Source: Pyxidicoccus trucidator
GTDB taxonomy: Bacteria; Myxococcota; Myxococcia; Myxococcales; Myxococcaceae
NCBI RefSeq assembly: GCF_010894435.1
Contig: NZ_JAAIXZ010000016.1
Span: forward strand, 186,001 to 250,000
DNA length: 64,000 nt
Direction: 5' to 3'
Each line of letters starts with the position of its first letter. Within the stretch, counting starts at the first letter, position 1. The notes under the pieces were generated by a model. The model made no database searches. It was not told the DNA's origin and saw only the letters and a program-made list of their open reading frames with translations. Made by a program: the position numbers and the translations under genes. Of this stretch, positions 41,777-51,220 are shown piece by piece.

Positions 41777-42825
41777 GCGGCGGCCCCGGCCGGGAGTGCG
41801 AGTCGCGCCATGCACCCACCTCCCGGGGCGGGCTCCAGGGCGAAGGCGCCCCGCTCCCCGTAGAGCAGGCGCACGCGGGCGTGCAGGTCGCTCAGGCTCG
41901 TCTGGCTGCCGCGGTGCTCCGAGGCGCCGGGGCCCGGCCCGTCATCCTGCACGTCCAGCAGGACGCGCTCGTCCTCGAGGCGCACCCGCACGTGCACGCT
42001 CACCTGCTGGCGGCTGGCCAGGCCGTGGATGATGGCGTTCTCCACGAGCGGCTGCAGCAGGAGCGGTGGCACCTGCACGTGCGCGGCGCGGGATTCCAGC
42101 TCCACCGAGGTCTCGAGCCGCCGGCCGTAGCGCACCTGCTGGATGGCCAGGTAGTCGCGCACGATGTCCACCTCGCGCTGGAGCGGAACGAGGCGCACCT
42201 TCGAGCTCTCCAGCGCGTAGCGGAACAGGTCGGCCAGCCGCTCCAGGGTGCGCTCGGCCAGCTCCGGGTCCTCGGAGATGAGGGTGGCGACCAGGTTGAG
42301 GCTGTTGAAGAGGAAGTGCGGGTGGATGCGCGCCTGCAGTGCCTCGAGCTGGGCGCGCAGTGCCGCCTGTCGCTCGGCCTGGGCCTGCCGCTCCACGGCG
42401 AGCGCGCGGTTGCGCAGCCGCTGGATGGTGAGCGCAGGGAGCACGAAGATGCTCGAGATGATGATGCACGTCACGCTGAAGTCCATCAGCATGGAGGGGT
42501 GCTGGCACAGCAGTTCCTTCACCGGATGCACGGCGACGGCCACCACCACGGAGACGCCGGTGATGGTGGCCACGTGCAGCAGCGTCTCCGCGGCGCGGCT
42601 CCGGATGTGCCGGACGAGCCGTGGCATCACCGTGAGGTACAGCAGGTGGATGGTGAGCGACAGCGAGGCGAAGGGCACGCAGATGCCCGCCAGTTGGAGC
42701 AGCGCCTCCTTCCAGGACATGGAGAGCAGCCCGTCCACCAGCAGCGGCGCCGCCGCCAGGGGAGCGAGGGGGTAGAGCCACACCATCTCTCGCGGCAGCA
42801 GCCGCTGCGTATCCCGGCCTTCCAT
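41773..42825 (-). CDS. LytS/YehU-type sensor histidine kinase
   Basis: This encodes 350 residues. Four or five membrane helices (about 15-33, 42-66, 82-100, 114-134) are followed by a coiled segment (QAQAERQAALRAQLEALQAR). Then comes the His_kinase block RIHPHFLFNSLNLVATLI (phospho-His about 170) and an ATPase domain with PLVENAIIHGL and DVQDDGPGPG. No large sensor domain is present, so the signal is probably sensed within or near the membrane. It is coupled to the LytTR regulator downstream. Start: AGGGTAGTGGCCG before ATG 42825. Confidence 0.9.
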   Translation of the reverse strand: MEGRDTQRLLPREMVWLYPLAPLAAAPLLVDGLLSMSWKEALLQLAGICVPFASLSLTIHLLYLTVMPRLVRHIRSRAAETLLHVATITGVSVVVAVAVHPVKELLCQHPSMLMDFSVTCIIISSIFVLPALTIQRLRNRALAVERQAQAERQAALRAQLEALQARIHPHFLFNSLNLVATLISEDPELAERTLERLADLFRYALESSKVRLVPLQREVDIVRDYLAIQQVRYGRRLETSVELESRAAHVQVPPLLLQPLVENAIIHGLASRQQVSVHVRVRLEDERVLLDVQDDGPGPGASEHRGSQTSLSDLHARVRLLYGERGAFALEPAPGGGCMARLALPAGAAA

Positions 42826-42955
42826 CGGCCACTACCCTAGCCCTGCCCCCTGGCAGCCGCCCAGCCTCCCGACGAAAGGCGGCCCGGCGCCGACGGACGG
42901 CGTTGGCGCCGGGGGCCCGCCGCCCCGCATGCCGTGACACGGAGGCGCCGCGGGC

Positions 42956-43714
42956 TCAGCGGTAGTGCGTGGCAATCCAGTCGCCATCAAGCTGCTGGAT
43001 GGTGATGTCGAGCTCGTAGACGGCGCGCAGGACATCGGAGCGCATGATTTCCTCCGCGCGACCCTGGAACGCCACCTTCCCGTCGCGCATCGCGACGATG
43101 TGGTCGGAGTAGCAGGACGCGAAGTTGATGTCGTGCAGCACCAGGACGACGCTCTTGCCGAGCACGTCGGCGGCGTGCCGGAGCTGCTTCATCATGGACA
43201 CCGCGTGCTTCAGGTCCAGACCATTGAGCGGCTCATCCAGCAGCACGTAGTCTGTGTCCTGACAGAGCACCATCGCCACGAAGGCGCGCTGACGCTGCCC
43301 TCCCGACAGCTCGTCCAGGAACCGCTGCGCGAGCGTGCCAAGCCCCATATGTTCGATGGCCCGCTCCACGTGCTCGCGGTCCTGTACCGTCGGCCGCCCC
43401 TTGGAGTGCGGATAGCGGCCGAACGTCACCAGCTCCCGCACCGTCAGCCGCGCGTTGAGGTGGTTGTCCTGGCGCAGGATGGCCAGCCGCCGGGCGAGCA
43501 CATCCCCGGGCGTGGTGGTGACGTCCAGTCCGTCCACCAGCACGGAGCCCGACGACATGGGCAGCACCCGGCTCATCATCGAGAGCAGCGTCGACTTGCC
43601 CGCGCCGTTCGGCCCGATGATGGAGGTGATGCCGCCCACGGGAAGCCGCAGGGTGACGCCATCCACCACGAGCGTGTCGCCATAGCGCTTGCTGACGTTC
43701 TTCGCCTCGATCAT
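42956..43714 (-). CDS. iron-siderophore ABC transporter ATP-binding protein
   Basis: This encodes 252 residues. Walker A is IGPNGAGKST, the signature LDELSGGQRQRAFVAM, Walker B DYVLLDEPLNGLD, and the H-loop VLHDINFAS. This is a full FecE/CeuD-like ATPase of iron-siderophore import. The start at 43714 overlaps the permease stop (ATGA), marking it as the last gene of a four-gene operon (binding protein, two permeases, ATPase). The frame is open far upstream within the permease gene, but that part is antiparallel noise. Confidence 0.92.
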   Translation of the reverse strand: MIEAKNVSKRYGDTLVVDGVTLRLPVGGITSIIGPNGAGKSTLLSMMSRVLPMSSGSVLVDGLDVTTTPGDVLARRLAILRQDNHLNARLTVRELVTFGRYPHSKGRPTVQDREHVERAIEHMGLGTLAQRFLDELSGGQRQRAFVAMVLCQDTDYVLLDEPLNGLDLKHAVSMMKQLRHAADVLGKSVVLVLHDINFASCYSDHIVAMRDGKVAFQGRAEEIMRSDVLRAVYELDITIQQLDGDWIATHYR

Positions 43715-44679
43715 CTCGTGGCCTTTCTCATGAGCATCGCGAGGAACACCAACCCGCCCAGGAACTCGATGATGACCCGCGGATTGGTGTCCAGGCCGAA
43801 GACCCGCTCGAGGACGAGCTGCCCCGCGACCAGGGCGATGGCGGCGATGAGCGCCGCGGCGGGCAGGACGAGCACATGCCTGTACGTCCGTGTCACGGCA
43901 TAGGCGAGGTTGGCGACCAGGAGCCCGAGGAAGGTCACCGGTCCGACCAGGGCCGTGGACACCGAGACCAGGACCGACACCAGCGCGAGGACCCACGCCA
44001 CCGTCTTCGCATGGTCCACGCCCAGGTTGATGGCCACCTCCCGGCCCAGCACCAGGACGTCGCAGGCCCGCAGCAGCCGGAACCCCAGCACCGTGGCCCC
44101 CAGCGTCAGCGCGCCGGAGAGGAGCAGCAATTCGTGCTCGGGGTCGTTGAAGCTCGCGAAGAACCGGTCCTGCAGGAAGAAGAACTCGTTGGGCTCGATG
44201 ACGCGCTGGAGGAAGGACGACAGGCTCCTGAACAGCACGCCCAGAATCACGCCCACGAGCAGCAGCAGGTGGACGCTGCCCCGGGCCAGGCCGAACAACC
44301 ACCCGTTCAGCAGCGCGGAGAAGGCCACCATGAGGATGACCTCCACTCCGAACAGGAACCTCGGGTCCAGCCCCGCCACCGTGGTCGACCCCAGCAGGAA
44401 GACCATGCACGTCTGGATGAGCACGTAGAGGTAGTCGTACCCCATGATGGCGGGCGTCAGCACGCGGTTGCCCGTCACCGTCTGGAAGAGCACCGTGGAG
44501 ACCGCGATGGAGTAGCCGACCAGCACCGCGGTCGCGAGCTTTCGCGCCCGGAACGGCAGGACGAAGTCCCACTGTCCTCCCGCGTCGATGAGCATGAACA
44601 GGGCGGCGCAGGCCATGGCCACGCCCCCGAGCACCAGCAGGGTGCGCTCGGGCCTGGCGAGCGCGGCGCTACCCGACAC
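43711..44679 (-). CDS. FecCD-family iron-siderophore permease
   Basis: This encodes 322 residues with about nine or ten membrane helices. Family features include VLLFQTVTGNRVLTPAIMGY-like entry sequence, GVILGVLFRSLSSFLQR, VLVLGREVAINLGV and VGPVTFLGLLVANLAY. It is one half of the heterodimeric membrane channel; the other is the product of the upstream gene, which overlaps it by 11 bp. It is homologous to CeuC/FatC-type second permeases. Confidence 0.92.
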   Translation of the reverse strand: MSGSAALARPERTLLVLGGVAMACAALFMLIDAGGQWDFVLPFRARKLATAVLVGYSIAVSTVLFQTVTGNRVLTPAIMGYDYLYVLIQTCMVFLLGSTTVAGLDPRFLFGVEVILMVAFSALLNGWLFGLARGSVHLLLLVGVILGVLFRSLSSFLQRVIEPNEFFFLQDRFFASFNDPEHELLLLSGALTLGATVLGFRLLRACDVLVLGREVAINLGVDHAKTVAWVLALVSVLVSVSTALVGPVTFLGLLVANLAYAVTRTYRHVLVLPAAALIAAIALVAGQLVLERVFGLDTNPRVIIEFLGGLVFLAMLMRKATR

Positions 44680-45631
44680 GGGCGTCCCTCCTCAGCAGGA
44701 GGTACAGGAAGAGGACGCTGCCGATGACCCCGGCGATGGTCCCTCCCGGAATCTCGTAGGGATGGCGCACCACACGGCCCACGATGTCGCACAGCAGCAC
44801 GAAGCCGGCACCGCTCACCGCGACCCAGGGAATGGACCGGCGCGCATTGTCGCCCAGGACCCGGGTGACGAGGTTGGGGACAATCAAGCCCAGGAAGGGA
44901 ATCATCCCCACGGTGACCACAATCATCGCGGTGACCAGGGAGACGATGACGAGCCCGAGCGCGACGATGCGCGGGTAGTTCAGCCCGAGGTTGGTGGTGA
45001 AGGTCTCTCCCATGCCGGCCACGGTGAAGCGGTCGGCGGCGGCGTAGGCGCCACAGGTGAGCCCCAGCGTTACCCAGAGCAGCTCGTACCGTCCGCGAAG
45101 GACGGTGGAGAAGTCGCCCGTGGTCCACGCGTTGACGGACTGCAGCAGGTCGAACCGGTAGGCGAAGAAGGTCGTCGCCGAGTCGATGATGCCTCCCAGG
45201 ATGAGCCCCACCACCGGAACGATGAGCGCCGAGCGCATCGGAATGCGCCGCAGGACGAGCAGGAACATCGCCGTTCCCGCCAGGGCGAAGAGCGTGGCGA
45301 CCAGCATCTTGCCGAGCACGGGAAGGCCCGGGGCCAGGAGGGTGGCGGCCAGCAGGCCGAGGCTCGCGGACTCCGCCGTCCCCGCCGTCGTGGGCTCCAC
45401 GAAGCGGTTGCGGGCAATCATCTGCATGAGGAGGCCCGCCACCCCCAGGGACGTGCCCGCGAGCATGATGGCGAACAGGCGCGGCACGCGGCTGATGACC
45501 AGCACCTGGAGGGCGCGGTCATCCGGGCCGGGTGAAAACAGGGCGGCCCACGACACGTGACTGGCGCCAATCAGGAGACTGATTCCGGCCAGCACGGCGA
45601 GGACGGCCGCGGCAACGAGCAGACGCTTCAC
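44669..45631 (-). CDS. FecCD-family iron-siderophore permease
   Basis: This encodes 320 residues with about nine membrane helices. Features: ISRVPRLFAIMLAGTSLGVA, LMQMIARNRFVEPTTAGTAE, VGMIPFLGLIVPNLVTR and HPYEIPGGTIAGVIG, standard for FecCD/BtuC-type permeases of iron complexes. It pairs with the other permease and starts 14 bp after the binding protein gene. It is homologous to CeuB/FatD-type first permeases. Confidence 0.92.
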   Translation of the reverse strand: MKRLLVAAAVLAVLAGISLLIGASHVSWAALFSPGPDDRALQVLVISRVPRLFAIMLAGTSLGVAGLLMQMIARNRFVEPTTAGTAESASLGLLAATLLAPGLPVLGKMLVATLFALAGTAMFLLVLRRIPMRSALIVPVVGLILGGIIDSATTFFAYRFDLLQSVNAWTTGDFSTVLRGRYELLWVTLGLTCGAYAAADRFTVAGMGETFTTNLGLNYPRIVALGLVIVSLVTAMIVVTVGMIPFLGLIVPNLVTRVLGDNARRSIPWVAVSGAGFVLLCDIVGRVVRHPYEIPGGTIAGVIGSVLFLYLLLRRDARVG

Positions 45632-45645
45632 GGGTACGGAGCCAA

Positions 45646-46635
45646 CTAGCGAGCCTGCGCGTAGGCGGCCGCGACCTGGTCACGCATGTGCTTGACCGAC
45701 TGGATACCGCCGCCGACCAGGTAGGAGGTCCCTGGGTCCAGGTAGACGACCTGTCCCTTCTGCCAGGCCGAGGTCTGGTGGACCAGCTCGTTGCCCAGCA
45801 CCTGCCGGGCCCCGCCCTCCTGCTGGCCCATGGCCGCGTCGCGGTCGATGACGAACAGCCAGTCGGGGTTCTTCTCGCGGATGAACTCCGCGCCGATGAC
45901 CTCTCCGTGTAGCGACGCGCTGAGCCCCTCGGCGGCGACGGGAACACCGAAGTCGTCGTGGATGACGCCGAAGCGCGAGCCCGGGCCATACGCGCTCATG
46001 CGCCCTCCGGTGACGAGGACCACCAGGCCCCGTCCCCGGCCGGCAGTCGTCCCCTTGAGCGTGGCAATCGACTTCCGCAGCTCCTCCACCAGGGTGCGCG
46101 CCTTCGCCTCCTTGCCGAAGATGCCGGCCAGCAGCTCCGTGTTGGCGACCACCGTGGCGAGGTAGTCCTTCCCGCTCATCGGCAGGTCGACGGTGGGCGC
46201 GAGGCGGGAGAGGTTCGCGTACTTCGCGCTGGAGCGGCCCCCGGTGATGATGAGGTCCGGACGCACGGCGTGGATGGCCTCGTAGTCGGGCTCGAACAGG
46301 GTCCCCATGCGCGCGTACTTCGCGTCGCGGTACTTCGCGAGGTGGTCGGGGAACTGGTCTCCCGCGACGCCGAGGACGTCCACCTCCAGGGCCTGGAGGA
46401 TGTCCAACGCCACCAGGTCGAAGACGATGACCCTTCGCGGGTTCAGGGGCACGACGGTGGTGCCCTGGGCGTGAGTGACGGTGCGGCCCTCCACGGCGGC
46501 CGGAACGCCGGGCTCGGCCCAGGCCTCGGGGGTGGAGGGGCGCTGGAACTTCACGCCGACCCATACGACGGCCAGCACGACGACGACGCCAAGAATCGCG
46601 AAGAGAGGGAGGGAACGCCGGTCAGGTGTGCTCAC
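45646..46635 (-). CDS. siderophore-binding protein, membrane-anchored
   Basis: This encodes 329 residues from GTG 46635. An N-terminal anchor LPLFAILGVVVVLAVVWVG replaces the usual lipobox. The Fe-B12 binding fold follows: VVPLNPRRVIVFDLVALDIL, FEPDYEAIHAVRPDLIITGG, FGVPVAAEGLSASLHGEVIG and IREKNPDWLFVIDRDAAMGQ. It most resembles CeuE/FatB/YclQ-type proteins that bind Fe(III)-catecholate or citrate-based siderophores. A longer frame from TTG 46725 exists, but it would run through the Fur-like box, so I prefer the GTG. It is the first gene of the iron-import operon. Confidence 0.85.
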   Translation of the reverse strand: MSTPDRRSLPLFAILGVVVVLAVVWVGVKFQRPSTPEAWAEPGVPAAVEGRTVTHAQGTTVVPLNPRRVIVFDLVALDILQALEVDVLGVAGDQFPDHLAKYRDAKYARMGTLFEPDYEAIHAVRPDLIITGGRSSAKYANLSRLAPTVDLPMSGKDYLATVVANTELLAGIFGKEAKARTLVEELRKSIATLKGTTAGRGRGLVVLVTGGRMSAYGPGSRFGVIHDDFGVPVAAEGLSASLHGEVIGAEFIREKNPDWLFVIDRDAAMGQQEGGARQVLGNELVHQTSAWQKGQVVYLDPGTSYLVGGGIQSVKHMRDQVAAAYAQAR

Positions 46636-46686
46636 GATTTCGTCCAGCCAAGGCTCTCGATGCGTCCCTGCGACGGGCAGGGCGCA

Positions 46687-46709
46687 ATTTCGATTCTGCA
46701 AATCAAAAT
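46687..46709 (-). promoter_or_regulatory. Fur-box-like operator of the iron-import operon
   Basis: Arms ATTTCGATT and AATCAAAAT, complementary at 8 of 9 positions and 5 bp apart, lie 52 bp upstream of the binding-protein start. Read on the minus strand, 12 of 19 positions agree with the Fur consensus. The patch is strikingly AT-rich for this genome. It implies iron repression of the operon and argues against the longer TTG start. Confidence 0.6.
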
Positions 46710-46813
46710 CACACCATAGGCGCAACCGCGTGCCTCGTCAAAGGATGTTGTGAGGCGCTCGCCCGGCAACGAGAGTTAGCGCGAACAAGCCGGACTCCGA
46801 GTAAAACCCCTCC

Positions 46814-48523
46814 ATGAGCCACCCACCGCGCCACACCGTACGCCCGCGAGACGCGGCGCTGTTCCTCGTCCTGGGCCTGCTCGCCCTGGCCCTGCCCGCC
46901 TCCGCCGGCGGGCGTTACTACAACCACTCAGGGAGCATCGAGACGAGCCACCCGGGCTGGATGGGCGCGTTTCCCGACTCGACGAGCCTGGCGTCCGTGT
47001 CCCTGCCCGGAACGCACGACACCATGGCGTTCACGAACACGGGCGGAGACCTGACGCAGACCCAATCCCTGAACCTGCGCGCCCAGCTCGACGCGGGCAT
47101 CCGGGCGCTTGACATCCGCTGCCGTCACATTGGCGATGCCTTCACCATCCACCACGGCGTCGTCTACCTGAACGTCAACTTCACCGATGTCCTGAACACC
47201 GCCACCCAGTTCCTGAGCGAGCACCCTCGCGAGACGCTCGTGATGCGCGTGAAGAAGGAGCACACGGAGGAGAACATCACGCGCACGTTCGCCCAGACCT
47301 TCGAGTGGTACCGGGAGCAGCCCGCCTTCAAGCCGTACATCTGGAGGGGAAGCCACGTGCCCACCCTGGGAGAGGTGCGCGGGAAGCTCGTCATCCTGGA
47401 CGACTTCGGGGGTGGGGCCTACGGCATCCCCTGGTCGTCGTTGGACCTCCAGGATGACTGGACCGTGTCCACCCTCTTCGACATCGACGACAAGTGGAAC
47501 AAGGTCCGCGCCCACCTGGAGAAGACGAACACCGGCTCCCCGTCCAAGCTGTTCGTGAACTTCCTGAGCGGCTCGTCGGCGGGGGCCTTCCCCTACATGG
47601 TGGCGGGCGGCGCGGGCTCGGGAATCCGCGGCGTCAATGACTTCGCCATCGACTACCTCGTCGGCGCCAAGGTGCAGCGCGCGGGAATCATGATGATGGA
47701 CTTCCCTGGCGCGGGGCTCATCGACGCCATCCTGGCCCTCAACTACCGGCTGTTGCCCGCCTCGAGCACCCTGCCCGCCGACCTCGGCACCATCTTCAGG
47801 AACATCTCCTACACCCTCGGAGGCGATGCCGCGGCTCGGTGGTACGGAGTCCGTGACTTCATCCACAACGCCGCTCCGGGAAGGAACTGGCATGTGCTGG
47901 CGCTGAAGGCGGGCTGGGGCGGCTGGATGCACTACGAAGGAAACTTCCTCCAGTCCGACTCCATGGATGGCTACACCCATCTCGCCTTCACCTCGCGCAC
48001 GGTGACCAGCACGGTCAGCAAGAGCTACCTGGAGGGATATGTGAATGGGCAGCTGAGCAGCCTGACGGGGAGCTCGGCGGACCGGGCCTCCCAGCTCTTC
48101 AACCGGGTGACGGCGCGCTTCCCCTTCCAGAGCTGGTCCGTGGTGGTGAAGCAGGCCCCGGGCGGGCTCGGCAACTGGGCGTACTCGGATTATGGAATGG
48201 CCGCCAAGCTCACGCTGGGCGACTACACCTACGCCGTCCAGGGGTACTCCGCGCAGGACGGCGTGTACCTCTACGAGCACGCGAACTTCGAGGGCAACGT
48301 GCTGCGCCTCACCTCGGGCGTGGGCCGGCTCGGGACTGTCGGCTTCGACGACATCCTGTCCTCCTTCAGCATCATCGGCCCGTACCTGGCCACCTTCTGC
48401 GAGCACCCGGACCAGACCGGCCGGTGCTTCAACGCCTCCCAGGGCATGAGCAACATCGGAAACGTCCCGGGAGGTCCCTGGAACGACGTGGTCTCCTCCG
48501 TGGGGCTCAACCGGGTGAACTGA
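46814..48523 (+). CDS. secreted PI-specific phospholipase C with crystallin-like tail
   Basis: This encodes 569 residues. A signal peptide ends near ASAGG. The PI-PLC X-type domain has SLPGTHDTMAF (His 68), LDAGIRALDIRCR and TIHHGVVY (His 113/114), so both catalytic His are present. It should cleave phosphatidylinositol or GPI anchors outside the cell. The C-terminal 110 residues hold two Greek-key motifs, GVYLYEHANFEGNVLRL and ATFCEHPDQTGRCFNASQG, each followed by the SSFSI/SSVGL type strand, as in beta/gamma-crystallin domains, which often bind Ca. Bacteria largely lack PI, so prey or eukaryotic membranes are possible targets. It is divergent from the iron operon. Confidence 0.85.
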   Translation: MSHPPRHTVRPRDAALFLVLGLLALALPASAGGRYYNHSGSIETSHPGWMGAFPDSTSLASVSLPGTHDTMAFTNTGGDLTQTQSLNLRAQLDAGIRALDIRCRHIGDAFTIHHGVVYLNVNFTDVLNTATQFLSEHPRETLVMRVKKEHTEENITRTFAQTFEWYREQPAFKPYIWRGSHVPTLGEVRGKLVILDDFGGGAYGIPWSSLDLQDDWTVSTLFDIDDKWNKVRAHLEKTNTGSPSKLFVNFLSGSSAGAFPYMVAGGAGSGIRGVNDFAIDYLVGAKVQRAGIMMMDFPGAGLIDAILALNYRLLPASSTLPADLGTIFRNISYTLGGDAAARWYGVRDFIHNAAPGRNWHVLALKAGWGGWMHYEGNFLQSDSMDGYTHLAFTSRTVTSTVSKSYLEGYVNGQLSSLTGSSADRASQLFNRVTARFPFQSWSVVVKQAPGGLGNWAYSDYGMAAKLTLGDYTYAVQGYSAQDGVYLYEHANFEGNVLRLTSGVGRLGTVGFDDILSSFSIIGPYLATFCEHPDQTGRCFNASQGMSNIGNVPGGPWNDVVSSVGLNRVN

Positions 48524-48530
48524 TGGGACT

Positions 48531-49817
48531 TCAGTCGAACTCGGTGCTCGTGCTCCGCACCGCGCGCCAAGGCTTCGCGCGCTTCTCCATCTCGGCGAAA
48601 GGCACCCGCGCGAAGTCGCGGCCGCGTCCCACCTCGATGCCAATCCACAGCACCTCGGGCTCCTGGACGTACACCGCCACGTCCGCCCACTCCGTCCGGC
48701 GCGTGAGCAGAGGCTCGACGCTGTAGGCGCGCGGGTTCCGGGCCAGATTGACATCGAACAGCAGCACGAAGTCGCCCCAGTGCATCCACAGCGCGCCGTT
48801 CTTCCGCAGCCCCAGCGCATGGAGATTGCTGTCGATGGTGTCTGGGTCGTTGGACGCCGGCAGCCGGACCGTCTCCTGCTTCCCGTCCGGCGTGTGGCGG
48901 TGGATGACCAGCGCCTCTTCCTGATGGTTGAGCAACTGGAGCACGTCGCCGGAGTTCGTCGAGAAGAGGCGCTCGTCGTACGAGGCGAACTTCGGGAACG
49001 GGCGGATGTCCGCCTTCGGCTGTCCCGGCCGCCACCGCAGCACGGCGCGCTCGTTACGCTCGAGGCTCAGCTCGAGGAACACCTGCTCGTCGGTGTTCCC
49101 CCAGATCATCCGAGCGTTGCTCACCAGCGTGGCCCTACCGTCGAGCAGGACGGTGTGCTTCACGCCGTGCGCGGTCAGCTCGTAGGCAACGACCGCGCGG
49201 ACGGGATTGCAGGTGCGGTGCTCACACGGTTGATCGGGCCTCTCCGGTATCAGGTACAGGGCGACGTCCCGGCTCCTGTCCAGCTGCCGCCCCTCTTCGA
49301 CGCGGTACAGGAGCTCGGGCGCGCCACCGTCGAGCGGAACCCGGTAGGCGATGCTCACCTCGCCGCGCGGCTTCTTGTGCCCTTCCATGTGGACCAGCAC
49401 GTCTCGTCCATTCTCGAGGAAAGCCAGGGACCCGACCTGGAAATCCCAGAGTTCGTCCGTGGGCGGTTTCGGCTTGGGGAGGGTGACGTGCCGTCGCGGC
49501 GTGCCGGTGAAGTAGTGCAGCGAAGCGTCCTTCTCCCACGCGGCGAGCACGTCGCCGGCCTTGTTCGAGGCGACACGGTACAGGCTGTCCTTCGGAATCC
49601 GGTGGAGCGAGGTGAACTGCCGCCCGCCCGGCGCAAGCATCCGGAGGTTCGAGCCGCCCACGGTGAGGAATCCGCCGTTGGGCATTGGCAGCATCGTGGT
49701 GAGCCCGTGCAGCCGCGACGGCGTGTCCGGCTTCTTGCTACGAGTGTCGATGCCTTCCGCGAAGGCGGCTGGCGCAACGAGCGCGAGGGCGATGAGCGCA
49801 CTCCAGATTCGCGACAC
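48531..49817 (-). CDS. secreted propeller-like protein of unknown function
   Basis: This encodes 428 residues from GTG 49817, 5 bp after a perfect AGGAGGTG. A signal peptide (SRIWSALIALALVAPAAFA) directly follows; an ATG start at 49871 would add 18 basic residues. The body is a succession of about 50-residue beta units: GGFLTVGGSNLRMLAPGGRQ, KAGDVLAAWEKDASLHYF, SLAFLENGRDVLVHMEG, GDVLQLLNHQEEALVIH. This suggests a WD40/YVTN-like propeller, with no catalytic motif seen. It is convergent with the PLC gene with 7 bp between stops. Confidence 0.65.
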   Translation of the reverse strand: MSRIWSALIALALVAPAAFAEGIDTRSKKPDTPSRLHGLTTMLPMPNGGFLTVGGSNLRMLAPGGRQFTSLHRIPKDSLYRVASNKAGDVLAAWEKDASLHYFTGTPRRHVTLPKPKPPTDELWDFQVGSLAFLENGRDVLVHMEGHKKPRGEVSIAYRVPLDGGAPELLYRVEEGRQLDRSRDVALYLIPERPDQPCEHRTCNPVRAVVAYELTAHGVKHTVLLDGRATLVSNARMIWGNTDEQVFLELSLERNERAVLRWRPGQPKADIRPFPKFASYDERLFSTNSGDVLQLLNHQEEALVIHRHTPDGKQETVRLPASNDPDTIDSNLHALGLRKNGALWMHWGDFVLLFDVNLARNPRAYSVEPLLTRRTEWADVAVYVQEPEVLWIGIEVGRGRDFARVPFAEMEKRAKPWRAVRSTSTEFD

Positions 49818-49955
49818 AGCGACACCTCCTGACGATGGGCGAATCGACGGCCGCGCTCGCCTTCTATTCACCCCCGGTAGGACGGCACACCCTCGAATGC
49901 GCCTGCCCAGCTCCCAGAACCCGGTACGTGCACTGCCCTCTCCTTAACGTGATTT

Positions 49956-50957
49956 TCAGCGGGAGATTGCCTCGCGCTGCGTCGGCCGCGGCGCCGCGGC
50001 GGGCTGGGGCGTCTGGACGGAGGGGCTCGGCGCGGGAGCCTTGAGAACGAGCAGGGGCACACGGCCCTCGGGATACAGGGCCGTGAGCCGATCTCCCCGG
50101 AGCTCCAGCGCCGCCAGATGGTGGCCGTAGCCCGTGCTCAACCCCGTGTCGATGAACACCACCCTCCCTCCGAAGCGCATGCGGACGCGCCCGTCCTGCG
50201 TCGTCGTGTGCCCCATCACCATCCGCTTCGCACCCAGCTGGCCCAGCACCTTCGTGAGCCCGGCCTCCCACGTCGCCTCATCCTCCAGCGCGTAGCCGCG
50301 GAACCACAGCGGACCGTTCCGGGCCGAGGCGCCCCCGGGAGGCTGGCCCGGTGTCAGGTCCTGCAGCACCCAACGGTTGATTCCTTCCAGCGTCGTCTCC
50401 GGCAGGTCCGGTGAAATGCCCCCGTGCAGGAAGAGGGTGTCATTGATGCGCACGACGGCGGCGTGCGTGCGCAGCCAGCGGCCATAGCGCCCGTCGGGCG
50501 CATAGGCAGCCTGGTGCCCCTGCGTTCCCCGGGGCGCGCCCGGCGCATCCGGCACGGGACTCTGGTCCGCGAACGAGGCCAGCTCGCCCGGGGTGACGTA
50601 TCGCAGGTCCCCCTTCATGTTCATCACCTCGTGGTTGCCCAGCAGGGCGTGGACCCGGCCACCTGCCTTGCGCGCCTCGACCTCCAGGCGCATGAGCAGC
50701 TCGTAGGCCTCGCGCGTCTGGTCGCCCCGGTCCGGGATGTCTCCCGTCTGCACCAGATGCGCCTTGCCACCCGTCCAGTGGCCCTGCGCATCCACGAGCC
50801 CGGCCAGCTTCAACACCTCACGCAATGCCCCCACGTCACCGTGGACATCTCCCACGGCGACGATGCGCTCCACTCCCTGGAAGGCGTACGGCTCCGCGCG
50901 GGGCGCGGCAGCCATGAGCAGGGGACACAGCAGGAGGCAGAGCAAGGCAGGACGCAC
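49956..50957 (-). CDS. exported PPP-type (Shewanella-like) protein phosphatase
   Basis: This encodes 333 residues. A signal peptide (LLCLLLCPLLMAAAPRA) precedes the PPP signature blocks GDVHGD, GDIPDRGD, LLGNHEVMN, FLHGGISPD and MVMGHTTTQ. This is the Shelph subgroup of Ser/Thr phosphatases. The dimetal site is complete, and the activity should be phosphoprotein or phospho-small-molecule hydrolysis in the periplasm. A Pro/Ala-rich tail of about 30 residues ends the protein. It lies 138 bp upstream of the propeller-like gene on the same strand. Confidence 0.85.
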   Translation of the reverse strand: MRPALLCLLLCPLLMAAAPRAEPYAFQGVERIVAVGDVHGDVGALREVLKLAGLVDAQGHWTGGKAHLVQTGDIPDRGDQTREAYELLMRLEVEARKAGGRVHALLGNHEVMNMKGDLRYVTPGELASFADQSPVPDAPGAPRGTQGHQAAYAPDGRYGRWLRTHAAVVRINDTLFLHGGISPDLPETTLEGINRWVLQDLTPGQPPGGASARNGPLWFRGYALEDEATWEAGLTKVLGQLGAKRMVMGHTTTQDGRVRMRFGGRVVFIDTGLSTGYGHHLAALELRGDRLTALYPEGRVPLLVLKAPAPSPSVQTPQPAAAPRPTQREAISR

Positions 50958-51220
50958 GGGAGGTTCCTCGGCACGGCTTTGACGCTGACGCCGCGGAGCC
51001 TAATTCACGTCCCCTTCCGTTCCCACCTCGACACCCGTCGGGCCTTTCCCCGCCAACCCTGGGCCCCTGGGCCGCCCGGCGCAGGGCGGCTCAGCTGTAC
51101 GTCGTGAACCACTTCTCGTTGTTCACCGCATGTCCACAGGCTGCGACGCCCGGGAATACGGTGCCCGCGAGGAGCGAGCCCCCGAGTCATGAACAGACCC
51201 GGGGGCTGTCGCGCCAGCTC

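Noticed and set aside
43714..44572. Upstream extension of the ATP-binding protein frame
   Set aside because: It overlaps the whole permease gene; the ATGA overlap at 43711-43714 marks the true start.
51107..51200. Minus-strand frame ending in AACGHAVNNEKWFTTYS
   Set aside because: About 30 codons with no start codon after an upstream stop; could be a tail of a lost gene but cannot be supported.
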